From JAGRGG01 sp965217265 (lineage in GTDB: Bacteria > Pseudomonadota > Alphaproteobacteria > Geminicoccales > Geminicoccaceae), in the NCBI GenBank assembly GCA_965217265.1, contig CBDCHP010000011.1, forward strand, positions 186,001 through 250,000: DNA of 64,000 nt, read 5' to 3'. The notes beneath the pieces are model-generated. The model was not told where the DNA came from and did no database searches. It saw only the letters and a list, made by a program, of their open reading frames with translations. Numbering within the stretch: position 1 is the first letter of the stretch; each line of letters begins with the position of its first letter. Positions 1 through 8,451 of the stretch are shown here, piece after piece. Both the position numbers and the translations under genes were made by a program.

Positions 1-1766
1 GTGCCCGGCCGAGGCAGCGGGCGGTAGCTGGTGAAGTCGGTCAGGCGCCACGTCGTCTCCGTCCCGTCCCCCGCCCCGCCCAGGGCCTCGATCAGCCGCT
101 CGGCGAAGACGCGGTCGGCGGCGTAGAAGTAGCGCACGCTGCCGGTCTCGACCGCGAACGGCACCGAACGGAGGTTGACATCGGCAAAACCGGCGTCGCC
201 CACGCGGTCCGCGAGGCGCTCGGCCATCGCCTCCGACCCGCCGCCCTGGGGGTAGTGGACGAAGACGCGCGGTTGCGGTGCCGCGGCGTTCGCGGGCGGC
301 GACGTCGGCGGGTCGAGGACCGACGGCGCCCCCTCGGGGTCGGCCGGGGCGGTCGCCGTCGGTGCCGGCGCCCTCGGTCCGACCCTCGCCGGCACGTCGT
401 CGGGTCTCGGCAAGACCAACCACTGCGGGGGCGCGGCGGCGTCGATTTCGGGCGCCTCGGGGATCGACGGGGCATCACTGGCGATACCATCGTCGGGTTC
501 TGGCGGAGAGGACGCTTGCGGCACCCGCTCGGGCACGGCGTCGGGTTCGGGCGCCTCGGGCGGCGGCGGCGCATCGCCCACGGCAACGGCCTCGGATTCC
601 GGCAAGGCCGATGCCCGCGGCACCCGCTCCGGCGGTACGGCGTCGGGCGCCTCGAAGCGCTCGAAGCTGTCATCGGGTGGCACTACTGGCGCCGCCGGCG
701 GCGGTGCGGGGGTCGAATCGGTCGCGGTCGGTGCCGTCAGCGGCGTCAGCGCCAGCCAGAGCAGGGCGAGGGTCAAGAGCAGCAGGACCGACAAAAGCCC
801 CCAGCCGAGGATCGGCCGCCAGCGACGGCGGCGGTGACGACGGCGGCGGTGAGGACGGCGGGGAACGTAACTTTGACTTTTGCCCCAAGTCGGCTCGCGC
901 CAGACGGGAAGGTCGTCGGGCACCCGAATCATCGCCACGGGTGACGGCGCGGGCGAGACTTCATCCGCGGGCGTTGGTTCCGGCACCGGCCGCAGCGGCG
1001 CCTCGTTCGCGGGTGGCGTCGCCTCCGGCAGGAGCGACGGTGGGGCCTCGTACACGGACGGCGTCGGCGACGGTGCGGGCCGTAACGGGGCCTCAGCCGC
1101 GGGCGGTACCGGTTCCGGCACAAGTGACGCCGGGGCGTCGTACACGGACGACGCCGGTGCCGGCTGCGGTGAAGCCTCCTCAGCAAGCGACGCTGCTTCC
1201 TCCTGCACGGGCGGCAGCGGCGGGGCTTCGGCCGCGGGCGGTGTCGGCACCGGTACCGGCCGCGGCGCACCCCCGGTCGATACCGACACGGGCCACAGCG
1301 GGATCACGCGCGCCGTCGCCGCCCTGTACGGCGGCACCGCCTTGACGGTTGCCGGCGGCGGCTCAGCGGCGGCGGCGGGGGCCTCGGTCGGCGGTTCGGC
1401 GAAGCTCAGCGCCGCCTCGTCGTCGGCGCCCAAGTTGAAGCCCGCCGCGTTCGCGTCGGCGGGGTCGGCGGGGCCGGCGCCGAACACGACCCACAGGCCC
1501 GTCCGGTCGCCCCCCGTCCGCGCCAGCGCGTCCCTGACGTGGTCGGCGATCGCGGCTTCGAGCCACGCGCGCACGTCGGGGTCGTGGACGTTGTAGTCAG
1601 CGCCCTCGATGCGCAGGCGGCGCCAAGCGTCCTCGACCGCGAGCCGGGCGAGGTCGATGTCGCCGACCAGCGGCAGGAGGGGGGCGGCAAACCCTTCCAG
1701 GTCCGCCCGCGTCAGCCCCTCGGGCCCGTCGCCCTCCCCGCCACCGGCGATCCGGCGGTGCGCCAT
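1..1766 (-). CDS. Proline-rich single-pass membrane protein, 3' end outside window
   Basis: The frame is open from an ATG at 1766 to the window edge, so about 588 codons are visible. An N-terminal region of ~100 residues is followed by Pro/Ala/Glu-rich stretches (about residues 105-300 and 345-490) on either side of one membrane helix (about residues 317-338, core WGLLSVLLLLTLALLWLAL). An Arg/His cluster precedes the helix, so by the positive-inside rule the N-terminus is cytoplasmic and the rest periplasmic. The last ~90 visible residues form a compact domain with VFVHYP, GFADVNLR and SVRYFY, a pattern I associate with small LytR_C-like domains on envelope proteins. I see no catalytic motif. 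It lies 77 bp downstream of the his operon on the same strand and could be read through from it. The function is unknown; an envelope scaffold that spans periplasm is an inference. Confidence 0.75.
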   Translation of the reverse strand, partial: MAHRRIAGGGEGDGPEGLTRADLEGFAAPLLPLVGDIDLARLAVEDAWRRLRIEGADYNVHDPDVRAWLEAAIADHVRDALARTGGDRTGLWVVFGAGPADPADANAAGFNLGADDEAALSFAEPPTEAPAAAAEPPPATVKAVPPYRAATARVIPLWPVSVSTGGAPRPVPVPTPPAAEAPPLPPVQEEAASLAEEASPQPAPASSVYDAPASLVPEPVPPAAEAPLRPAPSPTPSVYEAPPSLLPEATPPANEAPLRPVPEPTPADEVSPAPSPVAMIRVPDDLPVWREPTWGKSQSYVPRRPHRRRRHRRRRWRPILGWGLLSVLLLLTLALLWLALTPLTAPTATDSTPAPPPAAPVVPPDDSFERFEAPDAVPPERVPRASALPESEAVAVGDAPPPPEAPEPDAVPERVPQASSPPEPDDGIASDAPSIPEAPEIDAAAPPQWLVLPRPDDVPARVGPRAPAPTATAPADPEGAPSVLDPPTSPPANAAAPQPRVFVHYPQGGGSEAMAERLADRVGDAGFADVNLRSVPFAVETGSVRYFYAADRVFAERLIEALGGAGDGTETTWRLTDFTSYRPLPRPG

Positions 1767-1843
1767 CGGCTGTTGTCCTGATCATCCTGGGCTGCGGCCC
1801 GCCCACGGCGTTGTTCGAACGGTAAGGCCATACCGTGGTTGCG

Positions 1844-3088
1844 TCACTCGCGGCGGCGCACGCGGCGCTCGCGCATATCCAGGTGATGCGCGACCTCGGC
1901 GAGGTCGATCCCGGCGGCGGCGAGGCGGCAGAGCGTGAAGTAGAAGAGGTCGGCCGCCTCCCAGACGATCGCGTCCTGCCCCTCGGCCTCGATCAGCTCG
2001 CGCGCCTCCTCCTCGATCTTGGCGGCGAGCCGTCCCGGCTCGTCGAGGAGGCGCTTGGTGTAGGAGCCCTCGGGCGCGTTCTCGCGCCGCTCGGCGAGGC
2101 GGCGGGCGAGGCGCGGCAGGCCACCGTCCTCGCCGAAGCAGGTGCGGGCGTGCAGGTGGCAAAAGCCGGCGCCCGCCTGCCGCACGGTGAAGCGCACGGC
2201 GTCACGGTCGCAGTCGGGGTCGACCTTGACGAGGGTCTGGACGTCGCCCGAGGTTTCCCCCTTGCGCCAGAGCCCGCCGCGGGATCGCGAGTGGTAGACG
2301 CCGCGGCGCTCGTCGACGGCGACGCGGATCGATTGCTTGCTCGAATAGACGAGCCCGAGCGCCACGCCGTGCTCGTCGGCGACGATCGTCGGGATCAGCC
2401 CGTCGGGGCGGTCGGACTTGAGCGGTGCCGCGAGCGCGTCGCCCAAGTCCATCCGGCCGGTGTAGAGCGCCATGCCGACCTGGGCGTCGGCGCCGATCGC
2501 GTCCAGGGCGGCGACCTCCTCGGCCGTGGTGACCCCGCCCGCGATCGTGACCTTGGCCGGTGCTGCGGCCGCGACGATCGCCCGCGCCCGCTCAAGGTCG
2601 GTGCCGCCAAGGCGCCCTTCCAACTCGACGAAGGTGACGAGAAAGCCGCCGACGTGATCCTTCAAGGCGGCGATCCGGCTTAAGATGTCCTGGCCGGTGC
2701 GCGCCGTCCAGCCCTCGACGACGACCTCGCCGTTCTTGGCGTCGAGGGCTGCGATCACCCGCTCAGGCGGCAGTCGTGTCAGGATCTCCGGCACCGCCTT
2801 GGTGCCGAGGATCACCTTCGCCGCGCCTGAGTCGAGCCACTTGAGCGCCGTCTCGACGTCGCGGACGCCGCCGCCGACGCGGGCCGGAAAGCGGCGCAGG
2901 ATCGGTTCGATCAGGGTGGCGTTGGTGCCCGTGCCGAGCGCGGCGTCGAGGTCGATGAGCGCGATCTCGCCCGCGAGCGCGAAGCGCTCGGCGATCGGCA
3001 GCGGGTCGCCGGCCTCGATCGCGGGTTGCTCGCCGCCGATCAACTGCACGGCCTGCCCGCCCTTCAGGTCGATCGACGGGACGATCAT
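1844..3088 (-). CDS. hisA/hisI/hisE: Trifunctional HisA-HisI-HisE fusion (histidine biosynthesis)
   Basis: One uninterrupted 414-codon frame carries three enzymes. Residues ~1-232 are a HisA (ProFAR isomerase) barrel: SIDLKGG at the start (Asp7 as first catalytic acid), VGGGVRD, ALDA, and a final phosphate loop QVGMALYTG. Residues ~240-325 are HisI (PRA-cyclohydrolase) with SRSRGGLWRKGETSG and three probable zinc cysteines (DCD, FCH, TCF). Residues ~328-414 are HisE (PRA-ATP pyrophosphohydrolase) with EEEARELIEA and WEAADLFYF. The enzymes catalyse steps 2, 3 and 4 of the pathway, so consecutive products could pass within one polypeptide. The HisI and HisE parts resemble fungal HIS4 (RPDGL, LGLVYSSK, GFCHL, SYTKRL) more than stand-alone bacterial proteins. 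At the catalytic-loop position where HisA normally has Asp, this protein has Glu (VELEG). The start overlaps the hisF stop by 4 bp (ATGA). Confidence 0.95.
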   Translation of the reverse strand: MIVPSIDLKGGQAVQLIGGEQPAIEAGDPLPIAERFALAGEIALIDLDAALGTGTNATLIEPILRRFPARVGGGVRDVETALKWLDSGAAKVILGTKAVPEILTRLPPERVIAALDAKNGEVVVEGWTARTGQDILSRIAALKDHVGGFLVTFVELEGRLGGTDLERARAIVAAAAPAKVTIAGGVTTAEEVAALDAIGADAQVGMALYTGRMDLGDALAAPLKSDRPDGLIPTIVADEHGVALGLVYSSKQSIRVAVDERRGVYHSRSRGGLWRKGETSGDVQTLVKVDPDCDRDAVRFTVRQAGAGFCHLHARTCFGEDGGLPRLARRLAERRENAPEGSYTKRLLDEPGRLAAKIEEEARELIEAEGQDAIVWEAADLFYFTLCRLAAAGIDLAEVAHHLDMRERRVRRRE

Positions 3089-3837
3089 GGCCGCACCCGC
3101 AAGCCCTGCTCGGCCAAGTAGAGCTTGACGTCGCCGACGGTGAGGTCGCCGTCGTGGAAGATCGAGGCGGCGAGCACCGCGTCGGCCCCGGCCGCGAAGG
3201 CTTGGACGACGTGCTCGGCCGAATCGGCGCCGCCGGACGCGATCACCGGCAGGTGGATCGTCTCGGCGACGCCGCGCGTCAGGTCGAGGTCGTAGCCGGA
3301 GCGGGTGCCGTCCTTGTCCCAGGAGGTCAAGAGGATCTCGCCGGCCCCGCGCGACTGCGCCTCCTTGGCCCAGCTGATCGCGTCTTTGCCGGTGCCCTCG
3401 CGGCCGCCCTTGACCAGCACCTCGTAGCGGCCGTCGCGCTCGGCGGCGTCGATGGCGACGACGCAGCACTGGCTGCCGAACGTGGTCGCGATCGCGTCGA
3501 TCAGGCCGGGATCGGCGACGGCGGCGGAGTTGATCGACACCTTGTCGGCGCCGGCTTCGAGGAGATCCCGCGCGTCGGCGGCGGTGCGCACGCCGCCGCC
3601 GACGGTGAGCGGGATCATCAGGGCGGCGCGGCAGGCCCGCACCGTGGCGTGCTGGTGGCCGCGCCCCTCGGGCGTCGCCGAGACGTCGAGGATGACGATC
3701 TCGTCCGCCCCCTGCTCTTGGTAGCGGGCCGAACGGTCGGCCGGGTCGCCGGCGTCGCGCAGGCCCTGGAACTTGATCCCCTTGACGACGCGGCCGTGGC
3801 TGACGTCGAGGCAGGGGATGACGCGCGAGGTCAGCAT
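3085..3837 (-). CDS. hisF: Imidazole glycerol phosphate synthase, cyclase subunit HisF
   Basis: This 250-residue protein has the normal HisF length. It forms imidazole glycerol phosphate and AICAR from PRFAR, using ammonia from its partner HisH. The sequence opens RVIPCLDV with catalytic Asp11, has the second catalytic Asp in VVAIDA (about residue 129), and shows GGGVRT and ASGGADS phosphate-binding loops. It overlaps hisH by 7 bp and the hisA fusion by 4 bp, as expected for translational coupling of a 1:1 heterodimer. No defects seen. Confidence 0.97.
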   Translation of the reverse strand: MLTSRVIPCLDVSHGRVVKGIKFQGLRDAGDPADRSARYQEQGADEIVILDVSATPEGRGHQHATVRACRAALMIPLTVGGGVRTAADARDLLEAGADKVSINSAAVADPGLIDAIATTFGSQCCVVAIDAAERDGRYEVLVKGGREGTGKDAISWAKEAQSRGAGEILLTSWDKDGTRSGYDLDLTRGVAETIHLPVIASGGADSAEHVVQAFAAGADAVLAASIFHDGDLTVGDVKLYLAEQGLRVRP

Positions 3838-4430
3838 CGGCGCAGCTCCAAGAAGCGGCTCAGCAGCGCCGCGCCGTACTCGCCCGACAGTTCGGGGTGG
3901 AACTGGCAGCCGAGCAGGTTGCCGCGCTCGATCGCGGCGACGAAGCGGCCGCCGTGCGTCGCGCTCGCGACCCGGCAGCCGGGCGCCTCTGTCGCGCGGT
4001 AGCTGTTGGCGAAGTAGGCGTAACCGCCGTCGAGGAGGTCGCAATCCTCCCCGGCTTGAACCTTGTTCCAGCCGAACTGGGGCACGCGCACGCCCCTGGG
4101 AAAGCGCCCGACGCTGCCCTCGACGACGCCCAGGCCCGCGACGCCGGGGCTCTCCTCGCTCGCCTCGAACAGGAGCTGGTGCCCGACGCAGATGCAAAGC
4201 GTCGGTTTATCCTCGGCGATGCGCGCCCTCAGCGCCGCCGCGGCACCGCTCTCGGCCAAGGGCGCCATCGCGGCTTCGAACGCGCCGACGCCGGGCAGCA
4301 TGACGTGCGACGCGGCCTCAATGGCGGCGGGATCGAGCGCGACGCTCGACGTGGCGCCGAGCCGGGCGAAGGCGGCCTTGACCGAGGCGATGTTGGCGGT
4401 GCCGGTCGGCACGATCAGGACCTCAACCAT
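3831..4430 (-). CDS. hisH: Imidazole glycerol phosphate synthase, glutaminase subunit HisH
   Basis: A class I glutamine amidotransferase of 199 residues that supplies ammonia to HisF. The nucleophile is Cys81 in LCICVGHQ, which replaces the more usual GICLGMQ but keeps Cys-x-Gly-x-Gln. The His-Glu pair is in CQFHPELSG near residue 180, and PGVGAF near residue 47 forms the oxyanion-strand loop. The ATG at 4430 lies inside the 3' end of the Uma2-family gene (8-bp overlap), and the 3' end overlaps hisF. The reading frame is intact. Confidence 0.96.
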   Translation of the reverse strand: MVEVLIVPTGTANIASVKAAFARLGATSSVALDPAAIEAASHVMLPGVGAFEAAMAPLAESGAAAALRARIAEDKPTLCICVGHQLLFEASEESPGVAGLGVVEGSVGRFPRGVRVPQFGWNKVQAGEDCDLLDGGYAYFANSYRATEAPGCRVASATHGGRFVAAIERGNLLGCQFHPELSGEYGAALLSRFLELRRC

Positions 4431-5003
4431 CCGTCCCTCCCGCGAACGTCACGTCGGCGTAGACCTCGTCCAGCGTCAGCGTGACGCCGATCGCGTCCAG
4501 CGTCACGGCGCCGTCGAAGAACACGCGCTCGTCCCAGGCGAACGGCCCGGTGCGGGTGTGCAGGGTGACGAAACGCTCCTTCTGCTCGACGATGAGGTAG
4601 TGCGCGAGGCTCTCGATCCGACAGTAGGCCTGCCACTTGTAGTCGATGTCGATCGAGGCGGTGGAGGGGGAGAGGACCTCGACGATGACCTTGGGATTGG
4701 CCAAGGTCGGCGTGGTGAGATCGAGCGGACCGCACGCCACGACGACATCCGGGATCGCGACGAAGTTCTCGGCCCTGATTTCCGCCCCGTCGCTGAAGGG
4801 GCGGCAGTCGGTGCCGCGCAGCCGTGCTCGAAGTTCAGCAACGATGTTCGTCTTGACGATCGTGTGCGGCAGCGAGCCCGGCGCCATCATGATCGGATCG
4901 CCGAAGACGAATTCCCAGCGCTCCGGTTGCTTCGCGTGCCACGCGTCGAAGGCTTCGAGCGTTCTCGGCAGCGGGGCGAGTCGGTCTTTGGGTCGCGCCA
5001 CGG

Positions 5004-5007
<4 letters not shown>
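4423..5007 (-). CDS. Uma2-family (DUF820) PD-(D/E)xK nuclease-like protein inside the his operon
   Basis: A 194-residue protein of the Uma2/DUF820 family: an early GDPIMM segment, then IPDVVVACG and NPKVIVEVLSPST followed by YKWQAY and LAHYLIVEQ. The Asp of PDV, the Glu of VEV and the later Lys fit a restriction-endonuclease-like fold. The start is taken as GTG 5007, which overlaps the hisB stop as GTGA; GTG 5001 is possible. It also overlaps the hisH start by 8 bp, so it is translationally stitched between hisB and hisH although no role in histidine synthesis is known. Uma2 genes are abundant in cyanobacteria and other groups and their biological role is poorly defined. Base composition matches its neighbours. 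Confidence 0.88.
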
Positions 5008-5593
<586 letters not shown>

Positions 5594-5597
<4 letters not shown>

Positions 5598-6490
5598 GGC
5601 ACGATCTGCGCGATCTGGAAGACGATGATGTCGCTGCCGCCGGCCGCCTTCACCCGGCGGATGATCCCCGGCAGGTCGGCCTGCGGCACGGCCGCCTTGA
5701 CCGCGAAGCCGGCGTCGTGGTGCAGGCGCGCGATCGTCGGCTCGCGCATGCAGGGCAAGACCCCGACGACGCCCTCCAGATCGTTCGGGCCGACGTTGAC
5801 CTCGATCATCACCCGCTCGCGCGCGTCCAGGACCGAGCGCAGGAGGAGGACGAGGTGCTCGATCGCGTCGCGCTTCTCCGGCCGATCGAGGGCTTGCTTG
5901 TGGGCGTAGAGCCGGGTCGTCGAGACCATCAGTTCGTCGAAGACGACGAGGCCGTTCGCTTTCAAGGTGGCGCCGGTCGCCGTGTTGTCGACGATGCAGT
6001 CGGCGTCGTCGGGCGGGAAGACCTCGGTGGCGCCGTAGGTGCGCACCACCTTGGCGTCATAGCCGCGCCCTTTGATCCAGGCGGTCGCCAAGCGCTCGTA
6101 CTCGCTCGCGATCGTGAACGGTCGTGACGCGGCGCGCTCGACGAAGGCCGGCGCCCCGGCCGCGACGATGCGCACCGGATCGAGGCCGGTGTCGAGCAGT
6201 TCGGCGAGGTCGGCCCCCTTCTCGGCGACCCAGTCGGCGCCGGCGAAGCCCAGGTCGCGCGAGCCGGCGTCGAGCATCTCGACGATGTTCTGCGGCTTGA
6301 GGATCTTCGCGTCGTACCCGCCCAGCGAGAGCGTCGGCCGGTAGCCGCGGCGGTCGAAGGTGAGACGGACGCCGGCGTCGGCGAAGAGCTTGAGGATGTT
6401 GTCCTGCATCCGCCCTTTGGGCAAAGCGAGGCGGACGGCGGTGTCGGGCAAAGGGCGTCTCGAAAGAAGGTGGATGCGAACCCTCTTCAT
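5594..6490 (-). CDS. hisG: ATP phosphoribosyltransferase HisG, long form
   Basis: First enzyme of histidine synthesis (ATP + PRPP to phosphoribosyl-ATP). At 298 residues it is the long, self-regulated form: catalytic lobes with LALPKGRMQDN and the PRPP loop DNTATGATLKANG, then a C-terminal regulatory domain (about residues 225-298, VMIEVNVGPNDLEGVVGVLP) that usually binds histidine for feedback inhibition. No hisZ is therefore needed. ATG 6490 gives a ~17-residue extension before the conserved start; TTG at codon 14 would give the more usual N-terminus. It heads the operon. Its leader holds a small palindrome and, further upstream, a large palindromic element. Confidence 0.95.
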
Positions 6491-6503
6491 AGGAACACTC
6501 GGT

Positions 6504-6520
6504 CCCGCCGTAAAGGCGGG
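6504..6520. repeat. Short GC palindrome in the hisG leader
   Basis: CCCGCC and GGCGGG (6504-6509 and 6515-6520) enclose a 5-base loop, 13 bases upstream of the hisG ATG on the minus strand. It resembles the small dispersed GC palindromes common in alphaproteobacterial intergenic DNA. It could also hold the leader in a hairpin; no his-attenuator peptide with a run of histidines was found. Confidence 0.5.
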
Positions 6521-6525
6521 GATGA

Positions 6526-6677
6526 GGACGCTTGCGCGTCCGCTGCGCGGGGCTTTCTGTTTTTTCTTTTTGCCAATGTTAACCTAGGAGATTGGCCGCG
6601 GCGCCGAGGGCTAGCCTCGGACAAAGCAAAAAAGAGAGAAGAAGAGCCCGCGCGGCGAGCGCAACGCGAAGCGTTCC
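6526..6677. repeat. Palindromic gene-end element, copy 1 (complete)
   Basis: The left arm (from 6526, GACGCTTGCGCGTCCGCTG) and the right arm (to 6677) are imperfect inverted repeats of ~48 bases. Each arm has a GC-rich block followed, toward the centre, by a T-rich (or A-rich) tract. The centre contains a small hairpin, CCGAGG/CCTCGG near 6604-6622. The right end stops one base before the stop codon of the SleB-like gene, and the left end lies 36 bp upstream of hisG. Confidence 0.85.
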
Positions 6678-6678
6678 C

Positions 6679-7152
6679 TCAGTCTTTCGGCTTGAAGAAG
6701 GCGTTGCCGCCGATCTCGGCGGTCTCCTCGACCGTGCCGACGGCCCAGGGCGGGGGCTCGCGGTCGGCCCGCCAGAAGTAGATCGCGCCGTCGGTCGGAT
6801 CGGGCGGCGGGTCGTCGCTCAAGAGGCGCCGGCTCACCTCCTGGGCCAGTTGCCACTCTTCGGGCTCCTCCGGCCGGTCGCTCTCGCCGTCGCAGTACCA
6901 ACTGAACTGGCACGGCGGGTTCTCGCCGCCCTCGGTGACGACGCCGACGACCCTGTCGGGATAGTCCGGGCTCGCCTTGCGGTTCAAGATCGCCCAGCCG
7001 ACGGCGACCATTCCCGCCTCGCCGCCGCCGCGCGCCTCGTGGTAGAGGGCGAGCGCCAGGAACCGCACCCGCTCGGTGTCGGCGGCCGCGTCGGCACGAA
7101 ACGGGACGAGGGCGAAGAGGGCGACGAGAACGGCGAGGACGTGGCGGTGCAA
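6679..7152 (-). CDS. SleB-type cell wall hydrolase, secreted
   Basis: A 157-residue protein with a signal peptide (residues 1-22, hydrophobic core VLAVLVALFALV) and a Hydrolase_2/SleB domain. The core motif ALALYHEARG contains the expected catalytic Glu39, followed by VGWAILNR and PCQFSWYCDG. Members hydrolyse peptidoglycan, probably as lytic transglycosylases; a periplasmic wall-remodelling role is inferred. The start is TTG at 7152, since no ATG or GTG is suitably placed before the signal peptide. It is divergent from the App1 gene across a 135-bp gap, and its stop codon abuts palindromic element copy 1. Confidence 0.88.
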   Translation of the reverse strand: MHRHVLAVLVALFALVPFRADAAADTERVRFLALALYHEARGGGEAGMVAVGWAILNRKASPDYPDRVVGVVTEGGENPPCQFSWYCDGESDRPEEPEEWQLAQEVSRRLLSDDPPPDPTDGAIYFWRADREPPPWAVGTVEETAEIGGNAFFKPKD

Positions 7153-7287
7153 GGCGATTCTCCTGCCTCAGACTTGACGCGGGCGCGCGCTTTGGCGATG
7201 CGGGTTGATGACAAGAATGTGCCCGCCGCACAAGCCTCGGCAGTGCCGCGGCGGCGGTGGCGGACCCGAAACGGTACGGGAGGGACG

Positions 7288-8451
7288 ATGTCGGCGGCCA
7301 AGACGCGCACCCCGCTCGCGTGGCTGTTCTTGGCGGAGCGGGCCCTCGACCGCTGGCGCCACCGGCTCGGCGGCCCGCGCGGACCGGTGCGCATCGTGCC
7401 CTACCTGGGCTACGGCGACGCGCGGCGCGTCTGGCTGCGCTGGCGCGTGCTCGACGGGGCGCCGCTGCCGCCGGACACGCCCGGCGGGATTTTCGTCAAC
7501 CTCGGGCGGATGCTGCGCCGTTTCGAGACCGACGAGTTGCCGTTCGCCCGCGTCACCGTCGAGACCGGCGGCGGGCGGGTCGTGATCGAGGCCGACGACG
7601 AGGGCTACGGCGAGGCGACGCTCGACGGGCTGCCGCCGATCGACGGCGACGGCCTCGACACCCGGCAAAGCGTCCTGCGCCTGGTCCACCCCAAGTTCGA
7701 GGCCGAGGCGAACGCTCTAGCGTTGGTCGTGCCGGACACCGCCCGCTTCGGCGTGATCTCCGACATCGACGACACCGTGCTCGTCACCGGCGCCTACAAT
7801 TTGTGGCTCAACCTCTACACCAGCTTGACTAACGACGCCGAGGGCCGGGTTGCGTTTCCCGGCGTCGCCGCCTTCTATCGCGCCCTGATCGGCGAACCGG
7901 CGCACAACCCGATCTTCTACGTCTCCAGCAGCCCTTGGAACCTCTACGGCCTGCTCGGCCGCTTCATGCGCCTGAACGGCATCCCCGAGGGGCCGATGTT
8001 CCTGCGCGACCTCGGCATCGGCCCGCAGGGTCTCGTCTTGAAGGGCGGGCACGGGACGCACAAGACGAAGCACATCGAGGGCCTGCTCGCCTTTTATCCC
8101 GACCTTCCCTTCATCCTGATCGGCGACAGCGGCCAGCACGACGCGCACATCTACGCCGACATCGTCCGCCGCCACCCCGGCCGCGTGGCCGCGATTTATC
8201 TGCGCGACGTGATCGAGGGCGAGGCGCACGACCACGAGGCGAAGGAACTGCTCGATCAGGTCCGCGCCGACGGCACGCCGACCATGTTCTGCGCCGACCT
8301 CCTCGCGGCGGCGCGGCACGCGGCCGGGGCGGGCTGGATCAAGGCGGACGACGTGGCGCGGGTCGAGGCCGAGATCGCCCGCGCGGCCCCCGTGGTGGTC
8401 GACCACGAGAAGCCCCCTCAGACGCTCACCGCCAACGTCTCGTCGACGTAG
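7288..8451 (+). CDS. App1 family (DUF2183) phosphatase-domain protein
   Basis: A 387-residue protein matching the App1/DUF2183 family (phosphatidate phosphatase App1 catalytic domain). The HAD-type motif SDIDDTV (Asp159, Asp161) is present, with YVSSSPWNLY as a second motif and ILIGDSGQHD as a later acidic motif. The N-terminal ~130 residues form a separate beta-rich domain (PVRIVPYLGYG). ATG 7288 has a good ribosome site (GGGAGGGA). Yeast App1 acts on phosphatidate; substrates of bacterial members are not established. Its 3' end overlaps the convergent hydrolase gene by 34 bp. Confidence 0.9.
   Translation: MSAAKTRTPLAWLFLAERALDRWRHRLGGPRGPVRIVPYLGYGDARRVWLRWRVLDGAPLPPDTPGGIFVNLGRMLRRFETDELPFARVTVETGGGRVVIEADDEGYGEATLDGLPPIDGDGLDTRQSVLRLVHPKFEAEANALALVVPDTARFGVISDIDDTVLVTGAYNLWLNLYTSLTNDAEGRVAFPGVAAFYRALIGEPAHNPIFYVSSSPWNLYGLLGRFMRLNGIPEGPMFLRDLGIGPQGLVLKGGHGTHKTKHIEGLLAFYPDLPFILIGDSGQHDAHIYADIVRRHPGRVAAIYLRDVIEGEAHDHEAKELLDQVRADGTPTMFCADLLAAARHAAGAGWIKADDVARVEAEIARAAPVVVDHEKPPQTLTANVSST

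Noticed and set aside
255..1600. Long open frames on the plus strand opposite the proline-rich gene
   Set aside because: They are Arg/Ala/Gly-rich low-complexity translations typical of GC-rich antisense frames. The minus frame has a membrane helix, a structured end domain and natural codon use.
6490..6530. Histidine attenuator in the hisG leader
   Set aside because: No leader peptide with consecutive histidine codons is present; only a short GC palindrome is seen.
6526..6677. Palindromic elements as ordinary insertion sequences or active MITEs
   Set aside because: No open frame fits inside, no clear target duplication flanks any copy, and the precise placement at stop codons argues for a terminator-like role, though an ancient MITE origin remains possible.
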